Assembly (NCBI GenBank): GCA_903935095.1
Contig: CAIZQH010000023.1
Coordinates: 1-64,000, forward strand
Length of the DNA stretch: 64,000 bases
Reading direction: 5' to 3'
Origin: an uncultured Flavobacteriales bacterium
GTDB taxonomy: Bacteria > Bacteroidota > Bacteroidia > Flavobacteriales_D > Crocinitomicaceae
The notes beneath the pieces were generated by a model that worked only from the letters and a program-made list of their open reading frames with translations, had not been told where the DNA came from and did not search any database. How positions within the stretch are numbered: the first letter of the stretch is position 1; each line of letters starts with the position of its first letter. Of this stretch, positions 46,005 through 54,283 are shown one piece after another. Both the position numbers and the translations under genes were made by a program.

Positions 46005-46963
46005 TTAAAGTAACTATTGACGATATTGAAGTAGAAGTAGAACCGGGTACATCGATTCTGAATGCCGCTCGTCAAATTGGTGGCGAAGTTGTTCCACCTG
46101 CAATGTGTTATTACAGCAAACTTCCAGGTACAGGAGGTAAATGTAGAACATGTTTGGTAGAGGTTGCTGCAGGATCCACTGCTGATCCTCGTCCAATGCC
46201 TAAATTAATGGCATCTTGTTCAACATCTGTCATGGATGGAATGATTGTGAAAAACAAAACGAGTCAACGCGTTCACGATAACCGTGGCGGAGTTGTGGAG
46301 TTTTTGTTAATCAATCACCCACTCGACTGTCCAGTTTGTGACCAAGCCGGGGAATGCCACTTGCAAGATTTAGGGTATGAGCATGGATCAGCAAAAACGC
46401 GCTATAAAGAAGAACGTCGCACCTTTGACCCCATCGACATCGGAAACAAAATCAAGTTGCACATGAATCGTTGCATTTTGTGTTACCGTTGTGTGCATGT
46501 TGCGAATCAATTGACAGATTCACGCGTTCATGGTGTCATGCACCGAGGAGAACATGCGGAAATCAGCACATATATTGAAAATGCTGTGGACAATGATTTT
46601 TCTGGTAACATGATTGATGTCTGTCCGGTAGGAGCGTTAACCGACAAAACCTTCCGTTTCAAAAGCCGTGTTTGGTTCTTGAAACCTATGGAAGCAGAAT
46701 GTGCTTGTACAAAATGTTCAGGAAAAGCAGTTGTTTGGATGTTTGGAAATGAAATTTACCGTGTGACAGCCCGCAAGGACAAATACGGTGAAGTAGAAGA
46801 TATTGAAGATAAAACAGCTTGGATTTGTAACGAATGTCGTTTCGATAAAAAAGACCCAAGTTCTTGGAATATTTCTGGACCAAGAAAAATAGACCGTCAT
46901 TCGGTGATTTCTCAAGGTCAGTATTCGACGAAAATAGATAAAGGACTTAAAAAAATAGGATAA
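46001..46963 (+). CDS. nuoG: Short NuoG-type Fe-S subunit
   Basis: A 320-residue Fe-S subunit, against 700-900 in E. coli or Thermus. The N-terminal ferredoxin domain has the 2Fe-2S ligands GKCRTC and neighbours. HPLDCPVCDQAGEC gives the H-x3-C-x2-C-x5-C site, and CILCYRCV plus DVCPVGAL gives the next 4Fe-4S site. The large molybdopterin-oxidoreductase-like domain is absent, but the C-terminal 90 residues keep CACTKC and ICNEC, which resemble the N7-type site at the start of that domain. Short NuoG is common in Flavobacteriia. Its start overlaps nuoF by four bases. Confidence 0.93.
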   Translation: MIKVTIDDIEVEVEPGTSILNAARQIGGEVVPPAMCYYSKLPGTGGKCRTCLVEVAAGSTADPRPMPKLMASCSTSVMDGMIVKNKTSQRVHDNRGGVVEFLLINHPLDCPVCDQAGECHLQDLGYEHGSAKTRYKEERRTFDPIDIGNKIKLHMNRCILCYRCVHVANQLTDSRVHGVMHRGEHAEISTYIENAVDNDFSGNMIDVCPVGALTDKTFRFKSRVWFLKPMEAECACTKCSGKAVVWMFGNEIYRVTARKDKYGEVEDIEDKTAWICNECRFDKKDPSSWNISGPRKIDRHSVISQGQYSTKIDKGLKKIG

Positions 46964-47991
46964 TGGATACAGGAATGCTCATAGAAAAATCTGTATTGGT
47001 AATCTTGTTATTCCTTATCTCTTTGGGAGTAGCGGCTTATCAAACGTATTTTGAACGAAAACTGGCTGCTTGGATTCAAGACCGCGTAGGACCAGATCGT
47101 GCTGGACCATTTGGAATCTTGCAACCAATTGCAGATGGAGTTAAAATGTTCTTAAAAGAAGATTTTATTCCAGCGAAGGCGGATAAATGGTTGTTCATCA
47201 TCGGACCAGGAATCTCCATGTTTACTGCACTTATCACGAGTTCTGTGATTCCTTGGGGAACAAATTTGAATTTATTTGGACGTGATATCAGTTTGCAAGT
47301 TGCAGACTTCAACATTGGAATCTTGTTCGTATTTGGTGTTGTTTCCATCGGTGTTTATGGAATCATGATTGGTGGATGGGCTTCGAATAACAAGTACTCA
47401 CTCTATGGAGCGATTCGCGCATCGTCGCAAATGATTTCCTACGAATTAGCAATGGGAATATCAGCGATAACCATCGTGATGTTATCTGGCAGTTTAAGTT
47501 TGAACGACATCGTGAAAAGTCAGCACGGAATGAACTGGAACATTTTCTATCAGCCGCTCGCTTTCTTTATTTTCTTTATCACTTCATTGGCAGAATTAAA
47601 CCGTGCACCGTTCGATTTACCGGAATGTGAATCTGAGTTGATTGGCGGATACCACACAGAATATAGCTCCATGAAATTAGGATTGTATTTGTTCTCTGAA
47701 TACACATCAATGTTTGTTTCTGCCGCAATTATGGCTATTTTATTCTTTGGAGGATATAACTTCCCAGGAATGGATGCCTTCTCCGGAAACGTCTTAGCCA
47801 TTTTAAGTATTGCAGCATTTGCTTTGAAAATTTTCTTATTCATCTTTGTGATTATGTGGATTCGCTGGACTATTCCTCGTTTCCGTTTTGATCAATTGAT
47901 GCACTTAGGATGGAAAGTATTAATTCCAGCTGCTATTGTCAACATGTTGGTTACAGGACTTGTAATTGCATGGAATGAAGGATGGATGTAA
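46963..47991 (+). CDS. nuoH: NADH-quinone oxidoreductase subunit H
   Basis: A 342-residue membrane subunit with about eight helices that forms the membrane end of the quinone channel. Conserved loops include ERKLAAWIQDRVGPDRAGPFG and LQPIADGVKMFLKEDF near the N-terminus, ELNRAPFDLPECESELIGGYHTEYS in the middle loop, and RWTIPRFRFDQLMHLGWK towards the end. All glutamates of the E-channel loop appear to be in place. Its ATG shares one base with the nuoG stop. Confidence 0.97.
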   Translation: MDTGMLIEKSVLVILLFLISLGVAAYQTYFERKLAAWIQDRVGPDRAGPFGILQPIADGVKMFLKEDFIPAKADKWLFIIGPGISMFTALITSSVIPWGTNLNLFGRDISLQVADFNIGILFVFGVVSIGVYGIMIGGWASNNKYSLYGAIRASSQMISYELAMGISAITIVMLSGSLSLNDIVKSQHGMNWNIFYQPLAFFIFFITSLAELNRAPFDLPECESELIGGYHTEYSSMKLGLYLFSEYTSMFVSAAIMAILFFGGYNFPGMDAFSGNVLAILSIAAFALKIFLFIFVIMWIRWTIPRFRFDQLMHLGWKVLIPAAIVNMLVTGLVIAWNEGWM

Positions 47992-48003
47992 AAGAACGTA
48001 TAA

Positions 48004-48546
48004 ATGGAAAGTTTAACAAATAGAAAGAAAGTCGTTTCGGACAAACCAATGACTTTTTTGGAGAAAATCTATATTCCAGCGATTGTTGGTGGAATGATGA
48101 CTACGATGAAGCACATGCTTCGTCCACGCAAAACGATTAAGTATCCTGAGGAAACACGTGTATTTGCTCCTGTTTACCGTGGACAACACGTTTTAAAACG
48201 AGATGAGCAAGGACGTGAAAACTGTACTGCATGTGGACTTTGTGCCGTTGCTTGTCCGGCTGAAGCGATTACCATGACATCTGCTGAACGTGTTAAGGGT
48301 GAAGAACACCTGTACCGTGAGGAGAAGTACGCTTCTAGCTACGAAATCAACATGTTGCGCTGCATCTTCTGCGGACTTTGTGAGGAAGCGTGTCCCAAAG
48401 AGGCTATCTTCTTAACAGACCGCATCGTTACGACTGAATTTGAACGCGACGAATTCATTTATGCGAAAGACAAGTTAGTCGAAGCAATCGATGATCGCAT
48501 CGACATTACTAAAAGACAATTCACCGGAAAAAGAACTGACAAATGA
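48004..48546 (+). CDS. nuoI: NADH-quinone oxidoreductase subunit I
   Basis: A 180-residue 8Fe ferredoxin subunit carrying clusters N6a and N6b. The two ligand sets are CTACGLCAVACP (about 77-88) and CIFCGLCEEACP (about 118-129). The N-terminal 50 residues are basic and amphipathic and associate with NuoH. The gap to nuoH is 12 bases, one of the few non-overlapping junctions in the operon; nuoJ overlaps its end by four bases. Confidence 0.97.
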   Translation: MESLTNRKKVVSDKPMTFLEKIYIPAIVGGMMTTMKHMLRPRKTIKYPEETRVFAPVYRGQHVLKRDEQGRENCTACGLCAVACPAEAITMTSAERVKGEEHLYREEKYASSYEINMLRCIFCGLCEEACPKEAIFLTDRIVTTEFERDEFIYAKDKLVEAIDDRIDITKRQFTGKRTDK

Positions 48547-49058
48547 GTTTACAAATGATCTCCGTGATATTGGGTAGCTTAACGATTGCATCAGCATTGA
48601 TGGTCGTTTTGAGTAAACACCCAATTCGAAGTGTAATTTACTTAGTGATTACCTTCTTTTTTATCTCTGCCATGTACATTTTGATGAATGCACAATTCCT
48701 TGCGATCGTAAATATGATCGTATACGCAGGAGCCATCATGGTATTATTCCTATTCGTATTGATGTTGCTAAACTTAAATAAGGAAATGGAACCAGAAACG
48801 AATCGCATGGGAATTATTTCCGCCCTTGTTGCAGGTGGTACCTTGTTTTTGGTATTAATTACAGCCCTACGAGATACCTTCCAATATGGAAAAGGTTATA
48901 CTATGGTAAAAGTACCTGAAGCTGGACTTGTAGAAAACCTAGGTAAACTTCTATTTTCTAAATACTTAGTTCCATTTGAAATTTCTTCTATTCTGTTTAT
49001 TGCAGCAATGGTTGGAGCAGTATTATTAGCAAAACGTGAAAAACAAGTCATTGACTAA
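48543..49058 (+). CDS. nuoJ: NADH-quinone oxidoreductase subunit J
   Basis: A 171-residue membrane subunit with five helices. Family marks are VVLSKHPIRSVIYLVITFFFISAMY and AIVNMIVYAGAIMVLFLFVLMLLN, with the glycine of the pi-bulge helix. It starts ATGA-overlapped with nuoI and is followed by nuoK after nine bases. NuoJ and NuoK together transmit the conformational change to the antiporter subunits. Confidence 0.95.
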   Translation: MSLQMISVILGSLTIASALMVVLSKHPIRSVIYLVITFFFISAMYILMNAQFLAIVNMIVYAGAIMVLFLFVLMLLNLNKEMEPETNRMGIISALVAGGTLFLVLITALRDTFQYGKGYTMVKVPEAGLVENLGKLLFSKYLVPFEISSILFIAAMVGAVLLAKREKQVID

Positions 49059-49067
49059 TCAACTATT

Positions 49068-49391
49068 ATGGAACAATTAAATAACATTGGCGCTTCCTTG
49101 GACTTCTACATTTTTGTGTCCATCGCGCTATTCAGTATCGGAGCAATCGGCGTGTTGACACGTAAAAACATGATTGTCCTGTTGATGTGCATCGAGTTGA
49201 TGTTAAATGCCGTGAACTTATTATTGGTGACATTCTCCACCTTCTTTGGCAATGGCGAGGCACAAATCTTTGTTTTCTTCATTATTGTTGTTGCAGCAGC
49301 AGAAGCAACCATTGGATTATCCATTTTAATCATGGCATACCGAAACAGTAAATCGATTGATATTGAAATGTTCAACAAATTAAACGGTTAA
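49068..49391 (+). CDS. nuoK: NADH-quinone oxidoreductase subunit K
   Basis: A 107-residue MrpC-like subunit with three helices. The conserved glutamates lie in LLMCIELMLNAVNL (helix 2) and VAAAEATIGLSILI (helix 3), both needed for proton transfer in E. coli. Length is normal (about 100). The gene lies between nuoJ (nine-base gap) and nuoL (four-base gap). Confidence 0.96.
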   Translation: MEQLNNIGASLDFYIFVSIALFSIGAIGVLTRKNMIVLLMCIELMLNAVNLLLVTFSTFFGNGEAQIFVFFIIVVAAAEATIGLSILIMAYRNSKSIDIEMFNKLNG

Positions 49392-49395
49392 GAAA

Positions 49396-51324
49396 ATGGG
49401 AAAAGATCTATTGTTATTGACCTTGATTTCTTTACCTTTAATCGGTGCGGCAATCAATGGTATACTTGGAAAGAAGATGCCGAAATTAATCGTTGGTTCG
49501 TTAGCGACAATGATGGTTTTCGTTTCTTTCCTAATCGGACTGTGCTTATTTACAGGTTTGGATAAAGCGACCATCGTTCATTTGTTTCAAGTAGCGAAAT
49601 TTGATGATTTCACTTTAGATGCGAACTTTCAAATTGATTCTTTATCCATTTGGATGACCTTAATCATCACGGGAATTGGATCCTTGATTCACTTATTCTC
49701 GATGGGATACATGAGTCATGACGAAGGATACCACAAATTCTTCACGTATTTGAACTTGTTTATTTTCTCCATGCTTTTATTGGTGTTGGGAAGTAACTAC
49801 TTCGTATTGTTCTTCGGTTGGGAAGGCGTAGGTATTTGTTCATATTTATTGATCGGATTCCACTACAACGATGCTGAAAAAGGAATTGCCAATAGTTTAG
49901 CTGCTCGTAAAGCGTTTATCATGAACCGTATTGGTGACGCTGGATTGTTATTTGCATTGTTCATGATGTTAAATCACTTCCATACTTTGGAATTCGTTGA
50001 AATCGGAAAAATGGTCACTGCGAGTCCGGAATTGTACACTGGAATAGCTGGTGCGATTACCTTATGTCTATTCTTGGCTGCGACTGGAAAAAGTGCACAA
50101 ATTCCATTGTTCACTTGGTTACCAGATGCGATGGCGGGACCAACTCCAGTTTCGGCGTTAATTCACGCGGCAACCATGGTAACTGCCGGAATCTACTTAA
50201 CGGTTCGTTCGAATTTCTTGTTTGAATTAGCACCAACAACGAAGGACCTTATTTTGGTGATTGGAATCGCTACGACGGTTGTCGCGGCGTTTATCGCGAT
50301 GCGTCAAAACGACATTAAAAAAGTATTGGCTTACTCCACCGTTTCACAACTTGGACTCATGTTCGTTGCATTGGGAATGGGTGCATATACTGTCGCTTTG
50401 TTCCACGTAACGACACATGCTTTCTTCAAAGCCTTATTGTTCTTAGGATCTGGTAGTGTGATTCACGCGATGTCCGACGAGCAAGACATTCGTAAAATGG
50501 GTGGATTATCGAAATTAACGCCAATCACACACATCACCTTCTTAATTGGAACACTTGCCATTGCTGGATTCCCGTTCCTTTCTGGATTCTTTTCCAAAGA
50601 CGAAATCTTAGCACATGCATGGATGTCAAGTCCAATCGTGTATGGCATCTTGATGATTGCTGTTACCATGACAGCCATCTACATGTTCCGCTTGTATTTC
50701 TTGGTATTCCACGGAAGCTTTAGAGGTGGTGAGAAATTAAAATCACATGTTCACGAAAGTGGCTTATCAATGACCATCCCATTGATGGTTCTTGCCGTAT
50801 TATCTGTTTTTGGTGGTATCTTGAATTTACCGGGTATTGTTTTTCACAACGTTGGACATTGGATGTCTCACTTCTTGGAAAGCACGACCTACGGATTGAA
50901 TCAAATTGAAACGGAACACATGGATGGAAATCAGTCGATCATTCTGATGAGCATTGCTAGTGTTGTCGCATTATCAGTGATGACTTGGGCCTACATCACG
51001 TATGTGAATAAACAAGCTCTTGCCAAAAAAGATGCGGACATGAATACTTGGGAGAAATTATCGAGCAACAAATTGTACATCGACGAAATCTACCAAACGA
51101 TTTTTGTTCAACCGCTCCTTTGGTTATCCACTACCCTAGCAAGTCAATTTGAGCAACGCGTTTTGAACAACGGGATTTTCCGAATGACAAGCGCCATCGA
51201 AGCAAGTGGAAACTACACGCGTAAATGGCAATCAGGATTTTTAGCAAGTTATTTATTCTGGATGGTTATGGGCATCATCGGATTCATTAGTTATTACATC
51301 ATAAAATCAACATTTTGGAACTAA
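49396..51324 (+). CDS. nuoL: NADH-quinone oxidoreductase subunit L
   Basis: A 642-residue proton-pumping subunit of the Mrp antiporter type, with about 16 helices and the long lateral helix at the C-terminus (about 540-642). Landmark segments are FFGWEGVGICSYLLIGFHY, with the conserved glutamate, and FTWLPDAMAGPTPVSALIHAATMVTAG, with the lysine-side channel loop, plus HAFFKALLFLGSGSVIHAM. Its last 10 bases overlap the nuoM start. Confidence 0.97.
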   Translation: MGKDLLLLTLISLPLIGAAINGILGKKMPKLIVGSLATMMVFVSFLIGLCLFTGLDKATIVHLFQVAKFDDFTLDANFQIDSLSIWMTLIITGIGSLIHLFSMGYMSHDEGYHKFFTYLNLFIFSMLLLVLGSNYFVLFFGWEGVGICSYLLIGFHYNDAEKGIANSLAARKAFIMNRIGDAGLLFALFMMLNHFHTLEFVEIGKMVTASPELYTGIAGAITLCLFLAATGKSAQIPLFTWLPDAMAGPTPVSALIHAATMVTAGIYLTVRSNFLFELAPTTKDLILVIGIATTVVAAFIAMRQNDIKKVLAYSTVSQLGLMFVALGMGAYTVALFHVTTHAFFKALLFLGSGSVIHAMSDEQDIRKMGGLSKLTPITHITFLIGTLAIAGFPFLSGFFSKDEILAHAWMSSPIVYGILMIAVTMTAIYMFRLYFLVFHGSFRGGEKLKSHVHESGLSMTIPLMVLAVLSVFGGILNLPGIVFHNVGHWMSHFLESTTYGLNQIETEHMDGNQSIILMSIASVVALSVMTWAYITYVNKQALAKKDADMNTWEKLSSNKLYIDEIYQTIFVQPLLWLSTTLASQFEQRVLNNGIFRMTSAIEASGNYTRKWQSGFLASYLFWMVMGIIGFISYYIIKSTFWN

Positions 51325-52763
51325 TCTTTTTACCTCTTATTCTTGGAATCATTGCGTTCTTCCTTCCAACTAAATGGGTTCGTCCATTTGGATTGTTAGC
51401 AAGCCTTAGTGTTTTAGCCTTTTCCATTGTTCATTTAATGAACTTTGAACCAGCGAACTATGTTCTTATTTTAAATCCGGCTGAAGTTTTTCCACTAGGA
51501 TTAACCTTTAAAATGGGTTATGATGGATTGGCATTAGTCATGGTCTTGTTAACGAATGCGGTCATCAGTATCATCTTGTTAGCGAATTGGAACAGAGAAA
51601 TTTCTTCCAATGCACGTTTTACCGGATTGGTTCTTTTGATGCAATGTGCTTTATTGGGCTTGTTCACATCGCTTGATGGAATTTTGTTTTATACCTTCTG
51701 GGAGTTAACCTTGATTCCAATTTTCCTGATACTTTACTGGTTTGGAAAACAGGACAACAACCGCGCATTGTTCAAATTCTTCTTGTATACCTTACTTGGA
51801 TCATTGATGATGTTATTGTCCTTTATCGGATTGGCTTACTTCTCGCCAAACTTCTCTTACTTCCAATTAGTACAAGCGAACTTCGACGGAAAAGCTGTAG
51901 AAGCGGCAATGATCATGGGAGGAATTCTCTTTGCATTTGCTGTGAAGATTCCATTATTTCCTTTCCACACGTGGCAGGCGCCGACGTATACGAATGCACC
52001 GATGGCTGGAACGATGTTGCTTTCTGCATTGATGTTGAAAATGGCTTTGTTCGGAATGATCAAATGGATGATTCCAATTGGATTTGAAGGATTAGTTTAT
52101 TTGAAATGGCCTGTAATCACACTTGGTGGTATTGGAATCGTTTATGGTGCAATTATCGCTATGAAACAAAAAGATTTGAAAACCTTGTTTGCTTACGCAT
52201 CTATTAGCCACCTTGGATTAATCGCAGCTGGAATCATGTTGTTCACTGTTTCAGCGATTGAAGCATCAATGGTTCAAATCATCAACCACAGTATTGTTGC
52301 TGTTGCCTTGTTCCTTTGTGCTGGAATCATTGAAGACCGATTGAACACACGAAACATCGATGACCTAGGTGGAATTGCAAAAGTAGCTCCTCACTTTGGA
52401 TTCTGGTTTGCTGTGATGACCTTTATTTCCGTTTCCGTTCCATTTACAGCTGGATTCATCGGAGAGTTTGTTTTGATCAAAGAATTGTTCTCTGCGCATT
52501 GGGTGATTGGAATTACTGCAGCGTCTACGTTAGTTTTCGGAGCAGTATACATGCTACGTGCCTACCAAGGTTCTATGTTCGGTCCTTCGAAGGTAACTGT
52601 CTTTAAAGATTTAACATGGAACGAATATGCGGTGTTCGGAATTTTAACAGTAGCAGCAGTTGGATTTGGATTGTATCCACAAATTATCATCGATTTCATT
52701 AAACCAAGCATCAAATTCACGCAAGAATTGATGGCGGGAGACTTAACATTTACAAAAAAATAA
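51315..52763 (+). CDS. nuoM: NADH-quinone oxidoreductase subunit M
   Basis: A 482-residue antiporter-like proton-pumping subunit with about 14 helices. FYTFWELTLIPIFLILYWFG holds the key glutamate, and FPFHTWQAPTYTNAPMAGTMLLSALMLKMALFG the conserved proline-rich channel loop and lysine. The start is a TTG at 51315 that overlaps the nuoL end by ten bases; no ATG occurs before the first helix, so the TTG is the best choice. Confidence 0.95.
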   Translation: MELIFLPLILGIIAFFLPTKWVRPFGLLASLSVLAFSIVHLMNFEPANYVLILNPAEVFPLGLTFKMGYDGLALVMVLLTNAVISIILLANWNREISSNARFTGLVLLMQCALLGLFTSLDGILFYTFWELTLIPIFLILYWFGKQDNNRALFKFFLYTLLGSLMMLLSFIGLAYFSPNFSYFQLVQANFDGKAVEAAMIMGGILFAFAVKIPLFPFHTWQAPTYTNAPMAGTMLLSALMLKMALFGMIKWMIPIGFEGLVYLKWPVITLGGIGIVYGAIIAMKQKDLKTLFAYASISHLGLIAAGIMLFTVSAIEASMVQIINHSIVAVALFLCAGIIEDRLNTRNIDDLGGIAKVAPHFGFWFAVMTFISVSVPFTAGFIGEFVLIKELFSAHWVIGITAASTLVFGAVYMLRAYQGSMFGPSKVTVFKDLTWNEYAVFGILTVAAVGFGLYPQIIIDFIKPSIKFTQELMAGDLTFTKK

Positions 52764-52764
52764 G

Positions 52765-54117
52765 ATGGACGCAGTAATTATCATATTTATCACAGGACTT
52801 ATTGGACTGTTTGTAGGAATGTTAAAAAAGAATGAATTGACGTTAGCAGTCATTTCAATCGGCTTGATCGGTGGATTTATTTCCATGTTCTTGATTAACG
52901 ATTACGAATCGATTTTCAGTACGTATGCTGGACTTACCTTCTCGCGTACTCAGCAAATGTTTGCTTTGTTAGCAATTGGACTGACTTTTTTAGCGGTGTT
53001 AATGGGTTATGTTTATTACAAGGAAGAGGACGAACACACAGCAGATTACTACGGATTGATTCTCTTCTCGTTAACGGGAGCTTTGTGTTTAATCGGATTC
53101 AGTAACATGTTTATGTTCTTCCTAGGTTTAGAGATTTTGTCTATTCCGATTTACGTACTAGTCGGAATTCAAAAGGGAAATTCATTAGCATCTGAAGCTT
53201 CCGTAAAATACTTCTTTACGGGATCATTTGCTACAGCCATCATGCTGTTTGGTATTGCGTTGATCTATGGTTCAACAGGATCTTTCGATTTGAATGAAAT
53301 CCTCATGGCAATTGACATGGGAATGTCACATTCACCGATGTTAAACATTGGCGTATTGATGATGATGGCAGCGTTCATGTTCAAAGTTGGAGCTGTTCCT
53401 TTCCATTTCTGGGGTCCAGACGTGTACCAAGGTTCTTCAAACGCAGTCATGGCATACATGGCTTCCGTCGTGAAATTAGCAGCATTATTTGCGTTTGTAC
53501 ATTTGTTCAATTTCACCTTCAATCAATTAACTCCATTTGTTTCAGGATTGGTGCTATTTGCCATTATTGTTTCCTTGTTCCTTGGCTACTTATCTGCATT
53601 GAAACAAACATCTTTCCGAAGAATGATGGCCTACTCGAGTATTGCCAATACTGGATTCGCATTGTTCGCTGTGTTGAACCAACAATTTGGTGAAGCTTCC
53701 TTGTGGATTTTCATGATTGGTTATGCATGTTCAACGATTGCATTGGTAACCATCAATATGATTGTCGAAAAAGACACGGACGAATTGTCAAATTGGAAAG
53801 GTATTGGCTATTCAAATCCACTGATCGGAATTACCTTGGTGATTTCCCTTTTATCCATGTCTGGAATTCCTCCTTTCACTGGATTCTTCGGTAAATACTT
53901 ATTGTTATCTAGTGCCTTTGCGAATTACTTACCGTTCGTAGTCTTGGCAATCATCGCTTCATTGATCGGAGCATACCTTTACTTGCGTTTAATGGTGCTT
54001 TCGCTATCTCGAGAGGGAGAAGGACAGAAAATCAAAATGACAGCCATTCAAGCGCTTGTTTTGGTTCTTTGTTTAGCAGGAGTTCTTGGTGGATGGTTGG
54101 TACTTCTAATTAAGTAA
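52765..54117 (+). CDS. nuoN: NADH-quinone oxidoreductase subunit N
   Basis: A 450-residue antiporter-like membrane subunit and last gene of the nuo operon. It has FFLGLEILSIPIYVLVGIQ with the channel glutamate, SVKYFFTGSFATAIMLFG and FKVGAVPFHFWGPDVYQGSSNAVMAYM. The gene starts one base after the nuoM stop. With it the operon is complete (A-N, 14 genes) and in canonical order. A weak stem-loop follows at 54122-54156. Confidence 0.96.
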   Translation: MDAVIIIFITGLIGLFVGMLKKNELTLAVISIGLIGGFISMFLINDYESIFSTYAGLTFSRTQQMFALLAIGLTFLAVLMGYVYYKEEDEHTADYYGLILFSLTGALCLIGFSNMFMFFLGLEILSIPIYVLVGIQKGNSLASEASVKYFFTGSFATAIMLFGIALIYGSTGSFDLNEILMAIDMGMSHSPMLNIGVLMMMAAFMFKVGAVPFHFWGPDVYQGSSNAVMAYMASVVKLAALFAFVHLFNFTFNQLTPFVSGLVLFAIIVSLFLGYLSALKQTSFRRMMAYSSIANTGFALFAVLNQQFGEASLWIFMIGYACSTIALVTINMIVEKDTDELSNWKGIGYSNPLIGITLVISLLSMSGIPPFTGFFGKYLLLSSAFANYLPFVVLAIIASLIGAYLYLRLMVLSLSREGEGQKIKMTAIQALVLVLCLAGVLGGWLVLLIK

Positions 54118-54121
54118 CAGT

Positions 54122-54170
54122 GGTTCAAAGGTCTCTTGCTTTTAATTACTTGAACCGTTCATTTTAGCGG
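54122..54170 (+). terminator. Possible weak terminator of the nuo operon
   Basis: GGTTCAA (54122-54128) and TTGAACC (54150-54156) can pair around a 21-base loop, followed by GTTCATTTT. The loop is long and the U-tract short, so termination would be weak. Confidence 0.35.
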
Positions 54171-54283
54171 ATCAAACCTGAAAGAAATTCTTCTGTTAGA
54201 ATTTTACATTCTTCACGTTTATTTTGTCAGCTGATGAACCAAGTTTTAACTTAGTTGTACAAAGGCTCACTAAACGTCTACGC

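Noticed and set aside
54224-54283. TTG start 20 codons upstream for the VIT-VWA gene
   Set aside because: The extension is polar, precedes the anchor helix without adding a signal, and uses a rarer start codon than the ATG at 54284.
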